A stretch of 64,000 bases of DNA from Nilaparvata lugens (lineage: Eukaryota; Arthropoda; Insecta; Hemiptera; Delphacidae): contig NC_052510.1 of assembly GCF_014356525.2 (NCBI RefSeq), positions 18,953,999 through 19,017,998 on the forward strand, read 5' to 3'. Shown one piece after another: positions 1-14,600 of this stretch. Below the pieces are notes generated by a model that saw nothing but the letters and a program-made list of their open reading frames with translations, made no database searches and was not told where the DNA came from. A program made the translations under genes and the position numbers. Numbering within the stretch: position 1 is the first letter of the stretch; every line of letters begins with the position of its first letter.

Positions 1-1050
1 GTTTCAAAACCAAGGATAACTCGTTCACCCCCAGTGATACGAATTTAGGAAAAATAACCGACAAGAAAGAAAATCCCCCAGGAGAATCCACCTTCAAATA
101 CAGTCGGCAATTCGACATTCAATATTCCATTCACTAAAATACAGAATAGAATATTAACCCTCTAGTTCACCACTATTGGGAGCGCCGCTCGGAACGCAGC
201 CGTACACAAACCCGTTCACCGAACAACTGCCTCTCTCCCAGGTCTTCTTGAAGCAGCACCCGGTCGCTGAAAATTAGGAGGCCGGGGGAAAAAAGATTGC
301 CGACCAATGGGAGTCTGAAAAGACGATCACGCCACTGGTCATGTGACAGGGTTTGACTCAGCTGCTCCTGATGTTAAGGGTGCAGCTAATGATGACAATG
401 ATACTAATTGCTACACTAAATCAGGCCGGTAAACAATATTTCTCACCAGAAATTACAAGAAGAATGATACCGACTCAACTCGGTAGCCGCTTATCGTTCT
501 GATGATACGGATGCTGCTAATGCAATACAAAATACGAGAACGCACAGAGTGGTAAACAAGATCTGGAAATTTCTGGTTAGATGAATCCGCTGCTGATGAT
601 TTAAAGGGGTTGACGGCGATGGTGATAATGCATATACACAACTACAAATCTAACAAAATATATCCGGCAGTCGATCCAATTCCTATTCTAAAACAGAATA
701 AATTCGCTAATTTCACACTAGACGACGGCTCTCTATCCGTCACAAAAATTCACTTTGTGACAACAGAAAGTACAAATCTAGTTCATCCATTATTATTTGA
801 AATGTAGAAGAGTCTAATTTTCAATGTTGAATTATTTTTTTAAATGTTTTGAATGTTTATTTGTTTAACCAACTCCATTATTGATATCGATTTTTATCCA
901 TTATTGATATAGAACTTATTCTGTGTTAACAATATAATTATTATAATAAGTAATAGTGATACTATTGAGCTGTTCGAGAAGAATCATTCAAGGATAGAAA
1001 ATGTAAAGTTCAAAGAAGATAAGAATGATAATATTGATGAAGAGATTATA
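1..1050. other. Left-edge intronic sequence of INO80, no exon recognised
   Basis: INO80 is transcribed leftward and its last visible exon ends at 1214 with a normal donor, so this stretch should be intron. About 160-360 is richer in GC than its surroundings, but I find no splice-bounded coding segment in it. The short open frames here resemble nothing I know. Confidence 0.5.
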
Positions 1051-1188
1051 CCTGGTGTTTCAAAAAGAATGACCCAATTTTAAACAGTTATATTCTACAT
1101 CCCAAACCAAACCAATTGGTTTGTGTGTACTTTTTTTGAAATAATATAACAGTTTAAAATTGAGTCATTCTTTTTGAAACAGCCGGTA
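1049..1188. repeat. Short TIR element (MITE), mariner-like, TA target duplication
   Basis: A near-perfect palindrome about 136 bp long. The left end reads CCTGGTGTTTCAAAAAGAAT and the right end is its inverted copy with a few changes, GAAACAGCCGG. Both are flanked by TA. The arms meet near 1110 and there is no coding capacity. TIRs of this type and a TA duplication fit the Tc1/mariner superfamily. It lies in an INO80 intron. Confidence 0.75.
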
Positions 1189-1213
1189 TATAATGAATTG
1201 AAAAAAGTTGTAC

Positions 1214-1329
1214 CTGAGGACTACCCCAATAAGGAACAACTTTGAAATCAGGAACAAATCGAGCCATTTCTTGTTGCCAATTATGAAGTGTCGAAGCGGG
1301 AGAAATAATCAGGAACGGGCCCCAGAAAG
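1214..1329 (-). CDS. INO80: INO80 coding exon ([13 protein letters not shown])
   Basis: This 116-nt exon has acceptor TTGCAG and donor GTACAA. It encodes [20 protein letters not shown] and the motif Ia region [14 protein letters not shown]. It is the last exon in the window. No further exon is found to its left. Confidence 0.93.
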
Positions 1330-4300
1330 CTGCAACATACAAAAATATTTATGAATACTTCGAGAGAGACGAGAAGTAGAAAAAATTACAATCAACATGC
1401 TTAATTTTACCATCGCATTCCACAACCAGAATTTGTGGATAATTTATAATTAAAAATTGGCTTTAATCTATCAATATTTAGAGCAAATTAACAATATTGT
1501 GGCACAAATGAACGAATGAAAGCACGCTAGTATACAAACAAATTAATATTTGTTTGCTTTATCCAACAGTTGCAAAAAACTCGGGCTTATCATTCTAAAT
1601 ATGTTCCTAATAATTAAAAACAATGATTCAAAAAACATACAATAAAAATAATAAATTATTCATCATTATTATTACTAGTAGTTCTGTGAACAGTAGACCT
1701 CGCGCTCAGTGAGTTACATTGACCAGTTGTTATGTTTTCTCAAAAATTAATAAATAATTTATCAATTAAAAATGTCTAGAAAAAATCCTAAATAAGCATA
1801 GAGCTTTCTGTCCTATATCGTACCGTGACTTGTCGTCCCGGAATGTGAGTGTGAGCGCTGTTATCAGGTCTGGCTGCAACTTTCTACAACGTTGATGGAA
1901 AGATACAATTTCCAAGATGTTCGATGTTTTTGAACGGGCAGTATTATAGTCAACTGTCTACTAACGTTAATGGAAAGATACATTTTCAAGATGTTCGATG
2001 TTTTTGAACGGGTAGTATTATAGTCCACTAGATAGCTGATTTATGATGAATAATTCTATAGTCTGATTTTTACGGTAATATTGGCGTATGAAGGAGGCTC
2101 CTTTTTCCTTTTATATTATTCTTGAAATGCAACATTTCCAAAAACCTTGTATATACGTCGACGCGCAATTTAAAAAGGAACATACCTGTCAAATTTCATG
2201 AAAATCTATTACCGCGTTTCGCCGTAAATGCGCAACATAAAAACATATAAACATTTAAACATCAAGAGAAATACCAAACCGTCGACTTGAATCTTAGACC
2301 TCAATTCGCTCGGTTAATTATCCTTATCAAGTGATCAAACTCGCTACTGAAAACCATAAACCAAGTATGGTCATGCTAAAGCTTCAATCTGTTTTATGAG
2401 AAATGATCACAATTCATAAATCTAATTGAGTTTTAATGAGAAATAAATTTATGATTAAATAAAATCATTTTTTGCTACTTACAATATTTTTCAGCTATAT
2501 GACAGAGAAATGCAATTGATTGAACTGTTTTTCCAAGACCCATCTCATCCGCCAGTATTCCATTTATTCCCTGAAATAAATAACGAAATGAGAAAAATTA
2601 CTTGTAAAATTATTTTACCAACTATATTGGATGAAGATTGATTCAATCAATTTAATCGAGATTACTAATCAATCATCTTATCTACGAAGTCACAAGAAGA
2701 AATATCAACAGTTTTATTGGACAAAGCAGTTTTTTCAAAATTTAAGTGAGAGATAAGTTATTTTTGTTTATTTATAAAAACATACAAGCAAACAGGATTC
2801 TTCTCAAAAATTAGTTCACACTAGTTCCATTGACTCGGGAATTGCTTCTCTTAATAAAAGTGTATTTCCCTAGCAATCGTATCACTTTCATTTTCCAAAA
2901 AAATCAACTTTCAAATAACATCTGCAACTTTGGTTCTTGGCAATCTTTGTGTCACACATAGACTTATTCACTGTAAAAGAAGAAGACGGCAGAGGACAAG
3001 CACACGTATTCACTAAATTTTAGACGTTTTTCACTTAATTTCACATTCAATGATCAAGTTTACGGTAAAATTTGCTGATAGGTGTTAGTATTGGGTATCC
3101 TGGCTTCTTCATGATTCCCCACTGTCTACTTCTATGCCAATTATATTCAAGGATTTGAGCAGATTGAAATAATTTGGTTTATTTTGAATACCTGATCATA
3201 GAGATTGGCCAGCCAGTTCATTCCTTTCAGTTGATAGCCTTTTAGAGACCCTTTGAATAAGGAAGGTTGGGGTCTTTCCTCATCAGGTCGATCCATTCCA
3301 ATGTCCTCCAATTTTTCTCCATGAAACTCCTTATTGAATGCACTCTGCACGTTTTTTCTAACAGTTTCTTTAACTGTCTCACTGAAACACAAAAATAAAA
3401 CATAATTTTATATTTCCTTTATCCATATAATTTATTCATGTAAGCGTACTATATTCAAGTCCAAACATCCGAAAATATTTCTCTGCCAATAAAAGCCATC
3501 CGCATGAATGAAATTCTAGTCCAAGTGCACCCATCGTACAAAATTAATAAACCAATTTAAATAATGATTGATTTCCAAGTATTTTAATACTTTACTTTTC
3601 GAACTAATTTTTTTCAAGTCCTACACTTGTGCATAAAAATAATTAGATTTAGGTAGATTCCGGAACAACGTATTTTATAAAGCTATTGTTTGAAGGAATA
3701 GCGTGAAAGAATGCAAAATATATAATACATAATACAGCCTAATAAATTTTTTTCTGCTTTAGCAAAAATAAACAAATGAGATGTACATCTGAACATATAA
3801 GTACAATTAGGCCTATTGTATAAGACGTAAAACGTTTTTCATTTCATTTAATAATACGACAATACTTTATAGGCTTTAGCCTATACTTGATAATACATAC
3901 AATTTTCCCAAGTAGGCTACAGCTCATGAGAAAGAGTTTCAAAATTTTCAAGAAATCGAGCGATCTATTATCTTAATGTGATTCCATCTCGATGAAAAAC
4001 TGAATTTATAATACATTCAACTATAAATATATTATTATATGGTATAATTTATCATCAAATATTGTAATATTTCTCGTACAAACCTATCATAATCATCGAT
4101 GGCAGCAAGTCTGGGATTTTTCTCCTCTTCAAGTTGACTGAGAATTCTCAATTGTTCTTCGGCACTCGCTCCACCCAATTTACGAGACATAAAATGAGCA
4201 TACAGCTCCGTTTGTGTTATCAAAAAGTTCAATTTTCGCTGCTGTCTTTTTGCCTACAACAGAAGTCAAAAATTGATTGAAAAACTGAAGTTTTACTGAT

Positions 4301-5627
4301 GAATAGCAGAAAGTCGAAATAAGAACTCTATCGATCAATCAAGAAATGAATATTGCGTATTAATGTACATTACACAATAAAAAGTAGCACCTTATAAAAA
4401 ACAGGTTTGAACATTAGAACATGTTGAAATACCGACCTCCATCAATTCCACGTCCATTTTCCTTTGTTCTTCTGCTTCTTTCTCCATTCGTTTTCGTGTT
4501 TCTCTTTCCACACGGTCACAACGCTTCCAGTAGGTCTGCATTTCTCTCGTCAATCGCTTCGCGCGCCAAACAGTTTCTTTCATGTTTCTCTGCGACTGGA
4601 TAACAAAACAATATTATGTTTTAAAATAAACAATAATTAACTGTGAAACATTCTATTTGAATCAATCAAATATTATTCTCAATCAACTTTTTCACCATAA
4701 ACATTATTTGTTATCAATTAATAACTTGTCTATAAATGTCTTTATTTCATTTCGTTATAGGCAGTATGGATGAAGCTAAAGGTAGATGTAAAAGCTACAG
4801 TATCTTTAACCAGAGACAAACGAATATCCGTAACAAGTATTCAGTTTCTATATGCTTTAGCCTAGCTGTAAATAGATTTTTTGTCATAGTCATTCAATTC
4901 CAGCTGTTTTACATCCATGAAATCAAGCCGGTAAACAGCTGATTGTAGAACAAATAAACATATGATTCTCTTTACAGCATACTGTACTGTAATAAAATCA
5001 TATATGTTTTCTTTACAGTCGAGTATGTTTCCTAGTTCCAAATTTGGAACAGCAAAACTGGTACGAAAACCGCCTTTTAGCGCTCCAGGTGGAAATTTTG
5101 TCAACTACAGTCAAGAAATTCTTGATTCGAAACTTGTAAACTAGGTTATGTTTATAGAATGCATGTAGTAATGTCAGCACAAGCAGGTAATGTTTTCTGT
5201 TTCTCAAATATTCTTTTCTGGATTATTATGACAAAAAATAGTGTAAGTTACTTGGACGTGAATGTCTTTTGCAGAGCTCGAATGAAATTCTAGTCTAGGC
5301 TGACGCCTCGACTGGAAACATCATTCTCGCCTGCAAAAGGGCCCTTCCCGTCCTTGTGACTTAAAATACTATTGAATAAAGGATAAGTATCAGTCAAAAG
5401 CCTCAAAACTCTCCATATTATAGAACGTTTTTGTGAAATTCGAGACGTAAATTCTACCTTTTTGTCTAGTACCATGAATCCTAGAATATTTTTTTACTTT
5501 CCTTGCCCTATTACCATAGGTAAGGAAAGTATTGCTTTCCAAAAAAATTAAGGTACCCTAATTTCAAGTTTTCTATACGTTTCAAGGTCCCCTGAGTCCA
5601 AAAACATGATTTTTGGGTGTTGGTCTG

Positions 5628-5660
<33 letters not shown>

Positions 5661-8600
5661 TGTGTGTGTGTGTGTGTATGTCTGTGAACACGATAACTCC
5701 ATTCCTAATGAACCGATTGACTTGAAATTTTAAACTTAAGGTCCTTATACCATGAGGATCTGACAATAAGAAATTCAATAAAATTGAATTCAAAATGGCG
5801 GATAATTACTAAAAAACCATGTTTTTCACGATTTTCTCGAAAACGGCTCTAACGATTTTCTTAAAATTTATACCATGGATAGCTATTCATAAGCCCTATC
5901 AACTGAAGTGAGTCTCATTTCTGGGAAAATTTCAGAAGCTCCGTAATATTATTGGGAAAAATGGCGGATAATCATAAAAAAACATGTTTTTCACGATTTT
6001 CTCAAAAATGACGACCGATTTTTTTCAAATTCATACCCTGTATAGTTATTTATCGGCTCTATTAACTGGAATGAGTCTCCTTTCTGGGAAACTAATGGGG
6101 GATCCACCCCATCCTTGGGAAATGGACTTTGTAGCCTCCTTCTCGTGCATGAGGTAGGTAGGTAGAGCAGTTCATAAAAAGAACACATAGTCGAGATATT
6201 TCATCTGTAGAACAGCTGTTTTGACGACTTTTAAAAAATATCGAAATTCACAATTCACACAAAGGAAAAAGTACTCTGAAAACAAATATACACATATACA
6301 GAAGTCTGATCGTAGTTTCAAATATGTTGCCGCCAATCGTCATTATGTTATTCCCCTAAATCATTCTCGTTTAAGAATGAGGCTTATAGTTCAATGAGCA
6401 AGGAAAGTTGTGTGAGTGTACCACACCCGATTTTAAAAATAAAACATGACTAGCTTTCGTGTAAGAATAACCTTGCTCAAGGTTGCTCTAAGAGCATTGA
6501 TCAAGTTGTTTTGAATAAATACAAAATTTTATCGTAAAATTGCCAAGCTAGAAGTTTTTAGCGATTGATTCTAGTTCTTTTTATTATTTGTTGCCGGACC
6601 CAGTAAATGGATGAGTGAATGAATCTGTTCTGGCAAAATCTTCATTAGGAAACAAACTTCAAGGATAAATATGTCTGTATCAAACTTATGAGTGATTTTT
6701 AAGAAATATGACATATTATAAATAGGACCTAAAGCATAAGTTAACAATAGCTAGGCTACTATACTTACAGGAAAAGTACAACATTAACATAAGAATTCCA
6801 AGGGAAGTTATCAGATGTATCAAGTATGAATATATGTCACTTAATTACGGTATGGTTTGTGAAAGATATACCTGCATAGCCTTCTGACGCCAGTAGCGCA
6901 TACAATACTGAGCAACTCTCCGACAACTGGTGAGAACTTCTTTGTGGTTAGTTGTTCTTGATCTTTGTACCTGAAAAAAAATATTCAAACAATTTTATTA
7001 CACAGAATTGTAGACAAAAAATTGTAAACAGTATCAATTAAAATTATTTCTACTAGTTTCATCAACTTGAACCCTCATGAAGAAACAAGAAACTTCAAAC
7101 ATTTCATTCATTTCAAAAAATAATCCAGTTTTTTAATTTACTTTTCAACAACTGATGCTGAATTCATGAGTAATTATTTTCTAGAATACAAAAATTTCCG
7201 AAAATGTTGCAAAACGATGCTTTATACGGATATCTTACCTTGCCTACTTCTTTCTTGGCCATAACTGACCAGATTTTCCGTCTCCTATAAGCCATAACTT
7301 CAGGATCTTTGTTTTGAGACTTTTTCTTCGATTTACTTCTACCACCCATTCCACTTTTGCCAGACATTGAGGGTTTTGCATCATGTAGGTAGAAGTCACG
7401 GCTGCCATCCATATCCTGAAATAATATATAAACAAATTAATTGATTTGCACACTTTACAAATTTCAAGTGCTGTAGGTCATCAAGTGGAAGTATCCAAGA
7501 TCCAACTCTAATGTTGATTCAGCATATCAATAATTTTATCATGCATTGTTTCAAGACTTATTTTCCAGGTTAAAAATTTTTTTATTAATTGGAAACATCA
7601 AGACAATTCTGATTAGGATACAGGGTACAATTACCATAAAAGACCAGACTTTTCAAAACACAACATAATCTTGGAACTTATGCTCTCACTAGGAATGAAT
7701 TGATAAAATTCATCACGTCAATAAAATAGAAGTACTATTATTCATTTAAGAAACGATAAAGAACAGTTTTTTTCGAAATGGCGAATTCCAGCATTTTTTT
7801 AAAAGCCGGAAAAAATTAATTTGATATTCAAAACGACATGAATGTTGTTCAGAACAAATTGGAATTTATGATAGTTCAAAAGCAGTTGATATGAATGAAT
7901 AATACAGAGATTTACTATCTCCGTATTTAATAACCTGTTTATGGATTAAAATTGGAGCATTGCTTAGGGTTCAAAAATGTGAATTAGATAAAGGTTTTTC
8001 CAAGACAATTTTTTCATGGGACAATATGAAGTTTAAAAATCAAAAATCTTTAAAGCCCGCTCCATCCATCTCTTGATTGGCATTGGCTCTTACTAAAGTG
8101 AAAAAATCGTTGTTAGCCATCTTCATTTTCAATAATGCTCCATAAAAATAATATTTTGAATTATTAAAAAAAATGTATTGCTGCTGTAACTGTTGGAATG
8201 TATATGTATTCCAAATTTTGTGATAAGAGCTATTGGATATTGATAAAATCAACGCTTGGGAACGCATTTTTGGACTCAAGAATAAAACAAATGTTACTTA
8301 CAAAAATAAATATATTGCTTTGATATCTTTAAAAAATGAAAGTGATAAAGTAATTTCAGTATGGAAATCACCTCTTTCATAATCTTCAAATGCCTTAGAG
8401 TTTGAAAATTATTTGGCATTTCAATAATTAGGACTATTGTTACAAGATATGGGAATTTATAAAGCAGCAATTTAGAAGGAATTTGGAAGTCCCGTTTCTT
8501 GTAGTCTCATCAATAAGATTTAATGAGCCCAAACAAGGCGTTTGGGTGATAAAAACTACGTAATTCGGCATTTTCTAAATTAATTCATTTTTATTAACTT

Positions 8601-11600
8601 CTACACTAATTGAGCAATTAGTATACGGTAACTGAGCATCACAGCACTGAGTGAATATTTCCTATGACATCAATATAATATATTTATTTTAAGGAGAATT
8701 TATTTGAAACCTATCTCACATGGCTCTCAAGACTGTGTGAGTTCACTTTTTCTTCTTTGATTTCCTTTTTAATTCTATCCCGTTTAGACGCGCCAGCTTT
8801 CCTTTTCTTTCTGCTTCCAACGACTGACATTTGGTGCTCTGGGAATTTGTCATAGTTGGAAAGCAAGCCGGCACCGTAATACTGATATTGACGATTCTGA
8901 AACAAAAATTAAAATATTACGATTGCATTTCATCGAGTCCGAATACAATTTGAATAAATAAACAAATACTTACACAGGGTTAAATACTGACTTGTGCGAT
9001 CTCTAGACTGTTCAAAACTGGTGACATAATGTACTGAGTTACATGCGATTTGTACAAGAACAAAGGTTAGAGGCCCTTTATGAACAGGTTCCACATTATG
9101 TATATTGAAACTAATTATTTTAATTTGACAAATGTTATAATTGGGCAAATACACGTGGCACCATCTAACACCAGTTTTAGAACTGTTTGACCAAGCTGAC
9201 AGCCATCTTCAAAGGTCAGGTACCACGATTTTCTAACTAAATAGTCAGCAGCACTTTGCGTTAAATGGCAATGAAATAAAAATATTCTTTATTAGACGGA
9301 GATAGGTCTTCTTAGTACTCTCTTATATTCAATCTTGATGAAATGGACAGCTTCATCAATGCATGAAATAAATGAATGAATCAATCGGTACAATTCATGA
9401 AAACACAGTATTGAAGTATGTTCCACCATTAAATAAAACTTGAAGTTGTAGTTCTTCAAAATTCACCAAACAGCTTGAAACAATCCATGTTTGAATATTA
9501 TTTTTTGTTCAAAGCAAATTATAGCTTGAAAATTAGAAAAAATAACTAAAGCTTGCAAATTATAGTAAGGTTTAATCTTACATCAGTCACGAATATTGAA
9601 GTGACATGCATTAAAATTCATTTTTTTTTTAATTTCAACTTTTTGACAGTTTCAAAAAATTTAAAAATCTTTCGGTAATATTCATCATCATTTGAGCAAA
9701 TTGCTGATTTCATCTTTGACCTACATCAGTATCAGGGTATGTTGTATTTCAGTATTTACTCTTGTGAAAGTTCATTTTATGAAATAATTTGTTACATCGT
9801 AGCTAGCTGATTCTGACACAAACACTGTATTGTTCTTAATAGTTATTAGTAAATTTAATACTGATTTCTGACCCAAGCACTGCATTTTTCTTAATAGTTA
9901 TTAGTATTTTCATTCAGTCTGTTGCCAGATCTAACGAATAACTCTTCGCTACTTTTATTGCAAATAATTTATTTATGTTTTTAATGGTAGAGCAAATTGT
10001 TGATAGCAACTTACCTCAGGATTGGTGTAGAATTTGCTCTGGTATTTCTTGTTGTACAAGTGCATTTTGAGCATGGTTTGCAAGTCTTCTTCGGTGATGG
10101 GAGTGTCGTCATCCTTGTCGTCTGACGAGTCGGATGAATCATCAACAAGGAGATCTTGTAGCCACGCCCGGTCCTCATTTACTTGCGCGAAATTGTACAG
10201 TCTCATGCGGTCGGACCGAAGATCTGAAATGATATCAATTATACAAACATTAAAATTTAGTAATAAATGTATATCAAGTTGAGTTACTTATAAATTATAG
10301 AAAATATTAATAAAAAGAATCAACAAATAAAATAAATACTGATAGTTGGGAGACATTATTCAAAGATGAGATAAAGTCAAGTCAATGTACAGGTTTTACT
10401 GTACCGTACGTTATAAGATGAAAACATTTAACTCACGTGGGCTACTTTTTAACAAATTAATAAAAACAATATACAAATCTTGAAGTACCCTTAATTTTTC
10501 AAAAACTTTAAAATAGTTCAACAACTAGTTTCGACCCTAACTTAGGTCATTTTCAAGTTGAAGTCATTTATTTTTAAATAAGTTTTTTTCAACTTGAAAA
10601 TGACCTAAGCTAGGGTTGAAGATAGTTGTTGAACTATTTTAAAGTTTTTAAAAAATAAAGGGTACTTCAAGATTTGTATATTGTTTTTATCAATTTGTCA
10701 TAAGATACTATATTTACTTGTCTGCATATCGGATGACACACAAAGTTCACTTAATACATCTTCTACATCACTACTATAGTCGAAAAACTTCTTTTAATTC
10801 TCAATTATGCCTTGAAAATATTTTGGAAAGCCGTTGGTTCGGTGTCTTTATCTCTTCTATTATATTTCTCAAATAAGCTATGCGTCTGCTACTAGATAAT
10901 ATGCTTTTGCTACTAGTTTATGCTTCTACTACTAGGTAATATGCGTTTGCTACTAGGTAATGTCAGTGTTGGACAGGTATCCAGTTGAGGAGCCGACTCT
11001 ACTAAATTTCATTTGTGGAAAAATGTATTCCCGGTGGTTCGGAGCCTCCATAAAGCTCTGGTCCACTTATCTCTTATCATCCTTCAAACACTGTTCCACT
11101 GTTCACCGAGCAGTTCTTGAATGATATGTACAGGGAAACGATATAGATATATGTAAAAAAAAGATTTTGGTTGGTAAAATTATCAGCTGGAAGTATGAAT
11201 AAGGTATTCAAATATGGCTTTTTCGATCAATATTCAATTTCAGCTATTATTTTAGAATAGAATAGAATAGGTTTTATTGTAACCGCTTCTGAGGTTTTCA
11301 GAAGCATTACCTCCGTCACAATGTACAGCAAATGTCACACATACAATACTATAATTGAAAAGATTAGTTCTGAAAGAACTACAATATCATGAAATATTAA
11401 TATCCAATTATGGGAATGTCAAAATAAATAACAAAGAGGAAGATTAAAAAAATATATATTCAACTATGAGATATTCTGACCTTGAGATACAATGCAGTCT
11501 CTTTTTCAAGATATAGAACAAGTGTGAATCAACCTCAAGTATTTTCAACTCATAACTTTGCAAAAAATTTTTTTTACATATCAATCAGTTGTTTTGCTGA

Positions 11601-14600
11601 GCAGACTGTAGCCAGTAGTTTGTGAGTGGTTAACACTCTCCCAAGCCCCCTGTGGATGTTGAGTGGAACATCGTACTCAAGAATGTGCTAAAAACCAGAA
11701 TTCACCCAAAGTATCCCTGCTTGTCGTAGAAGGCGACTAAAAGGGTACCCAAGGCAACTCCAGAAGTTGCCTTGCCTTCAAACCCATGGGATCTGCCCCA
11801 TCAGGGCAGTTTCGGAGGGGCAAAAAGAGAAGACCCAAGAGACCAAAGATGGGTGAAACTCCAGGCACAAATGTGGGTCAAGAGGCTGAGTCAAGAGTGG
11901 CAGGCGCCCTTGAAGCAATTTGGCCGTCCCTTCCTCAGCGGAAGGACCTTCAAAGAAGGCCAGGAGTGGAACTCACGTAGGTCACGAGGACTAATCAGTC
12001 TGAAGAGACAGCCAAGTATATCACACTGGATTGCGACAAGCAACCAGGTGATGAATGGGATGTTAGCATAGGGAAAACTCCTGGTTCTTTTAAAGGACAC
12101 AGGTATTGGTTTGCCTAGCTAACATACTACTTGGAAACACATTGGGCCATATGAATAAAATTGAGCATTTGCTTATACTTCTAAAATATGGAGCATTTGC
12201 TTCATTTTCTATGAATAAACGTGAGCAAAACCTTTTGCTCATGCTCATCAAAAAATAGTTTGAGCATTTGCTCAAAAGTAGAAGCTTCAGCTCAAAATTG
12301 TATGAATAAACTAGAACATTTGCTCAACTTTTGAAGCAAATGCTTCAAAAAAGGTAAGTCTAGTCTAGAGCAGCTTATCACCTTTTGCTCATAGTGAAAT
12401 GGCTCAACTAATTCGTATGAGGAAGAGGAAACTATACCAGATACGATCACAACTAATAGTTGAGAACTATAAAACTCCTTTTAGATTCAACCATGATATA
12501 TATCACCATTATCCCTACAAAAGAATAAATACAAAAGATAGCTACCTGATATAAAGATAGCCATCACAAAATAGGAAATAGGCATTTAAGAAGATGAGAG
12601 TGTAGACGATTATAAGAAGGCTATTGATATTATAAGAATATGCTGAAGATTATTATAGAGATGACATTTTTTCGAAGCATGGCCTAAAGCAAGGAGATGG
12701 AATTGCACCAATGCTCTTCAACTTGGCACTAGAGCATGCAATAAGGAGGACTTCAGTGGATAGGTGTGGAACACTGATGATGAAGTCAGTCCAAATACTA
12801 GGCTATGCAGATGATATTGGCATACTTGGTAGATCTATGATGGCTATGAAGAATGTAGCAATGGAGTTGGAGGAGGGTGCATCGGATGTTGGGCTGGAGA
12901 TAAACACTGGAAAAACAAAAGTATTGCTCCAGAGTAGACAGCATCGGAATAGACTCGGACAACGTATGGAATGTGGAGGGAAGCACTATGAAGTAGTTGA
13001 CAATTTCACTTACCTAGGGAGTTGCATAACGGATACTAATGAGGAACTCAAAGAAGTTCAAAAACGTATCACTGCAGCCAACCGCACATTTTTCTCCCTT
13101 GTATGCATATTCAAAGCTAGGAATGTACACCGTGAATGCAAGATAAAACTATATAAAAGCATTATAAGGACAGTGGTGTGTTACGGAAGTGAGACATGGA
13201 CAATGACAGCCAGAACAGCAGACCTGTTGAATGTATTTGAGAGAAAGATGCTGCGAAGAATATATGGACCGGTGTGTGAGGCAGGACAGCGGCGTATCCG
13301 TACTAATGCAGAGTTAGCAACACTCTACAGAGAACCCCCACTATCGGCCCACATAAGATTGATGCGGCTCCGATGGGCAGGACATTTGCAACGGATGCCA
13401 GATATACGTGTGCCAAGGAAAGTATTCGTGGGACAGCCTGGAGGAAGGAGACCTGTTGGAAGACCAAGAGAGCGATGGGAGGATAGAGTGGCAAAGGACG
13501 CTAGGGAAATGCTACGTTTGAGGAGATGGAAAGGTGCAGCAATGAATAGAGATGGCTGGAGGCAAAGTTTAATTGAGGCCAAAGCCCGATTTGGGCTGTA
13601 GCGCCATTGGAGAGAGAGAGAGTGACATTTTTTCACGTTATTATTTCAAAATTCTAAACTCAAATAACCTGAAACTCTATTCATAAATAGAAAAGAGAGA
13701 AGACGACGCAAACACAAGCGGTGCCCCCTACTTGCATATTTAGCGCTTCCGTGAGCTATAAAAAGAAAGTAAGGCTACAAAAGCGAATCAGCTGATGAAA
13801 AATCTTTGAAATACGTGAGCATTTGCTCCAGAGTTCAGGAGCATAAGGTAAGAGTATAAGGTAAAGCTTATTCATATAAAAATGAGCAAATGCTTTTGAT
13901 TCTACCTTTTGCTCATGAGCAGAACCTTATGCTCCATGCTCTTGCTCATGAGCATTTGCTCTGATTTTATTCATATGGGCAAATAAGCTTCGGTTGACGT
14001 GTGGGGTTCTTTGAACCTTTGGATCCTTGAATCCGTCCCTTCAAAAATAATAATAACACATAAAAATCCTAATTTTAATAAACAATTTAATTTTAAAAAC
14101 TATCAAATTTTATTTTAAAATACAAACACTTCACCAAACAATTTATAAAAATAGTTTTCTTACCATGTTTGGAAGAGACGATTCCATTCAAAGCACCTTT
14201 ACTATCGAGAAACTTCAGCACTTCGCTGTCAGAATCACTACTAAGGTCGTCGTTGCTGAAAGCAAAATAACACTTTGGTAATTAATTAGAACACCAATTT
14301 CAAAGTGAGTTGATACAAAATCAACAGAAATGATTGAATAGATTATTAATGTAGGCTATAGAATTCCAAAATCATCCTACAGATCAGTATCTAGAGTATC
14401 ATCCCACAATGAAGTAAGACAGGGATAACTGTATAACAATTCATCATCTAGCAGTAGTTAAAGTTTCTTCAAAGTTTGGACATTTTTAATTTAATATTTT
14501 GTAATTGATCTAATATAATTGAAAAGTATTTTTTAATTTAATAATGTTTTTTATTGGATTGTAAAATTTAGAGTGTCATTCAAAAATGTGAAAGTGACAC

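Larger units (their letters stand above)
12142..13982. mobile_element. TIR element rich in GAGCATTTGCTC motifs, interrupted by a LINE
   Basis: The left end CCATATGAATAAAAT (12148) and the right end ATTTTATTCATATGG (about 13964-13978) are inverted copies. Both flanks inside carry many copies of GAGCATTTGCT and GAGCAAAAGG, so the element can fold on itself. Its body at 12400-12660 includes a short frame starting [14 protein letters not shown] that may be a transposase relic. The LINE at 12674-13622 inserted into it. The target duplication is not clear. Confidence 0.65.

Noticed and set aside
4421..4603. Plus-strand frame opposite an INO80 exon
   Set aside because: Antisense of the DBINO exon 4437-4595.
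5511..5793. Open frames rich in His-Thr or Val-Cys over the TG tract (also 21584-21915)
   Set aside because: They are translations of a TG/CA microsatellite inside a repeat element; low complexity, no start or splice context.
11772..12071. 99-codon plus-strand frame [12 protein letters not shown] as a host gene
   Set aside because: GC-rich LINE-leader-like sequence with overlapping frames of similar length and no splice context or known domain.
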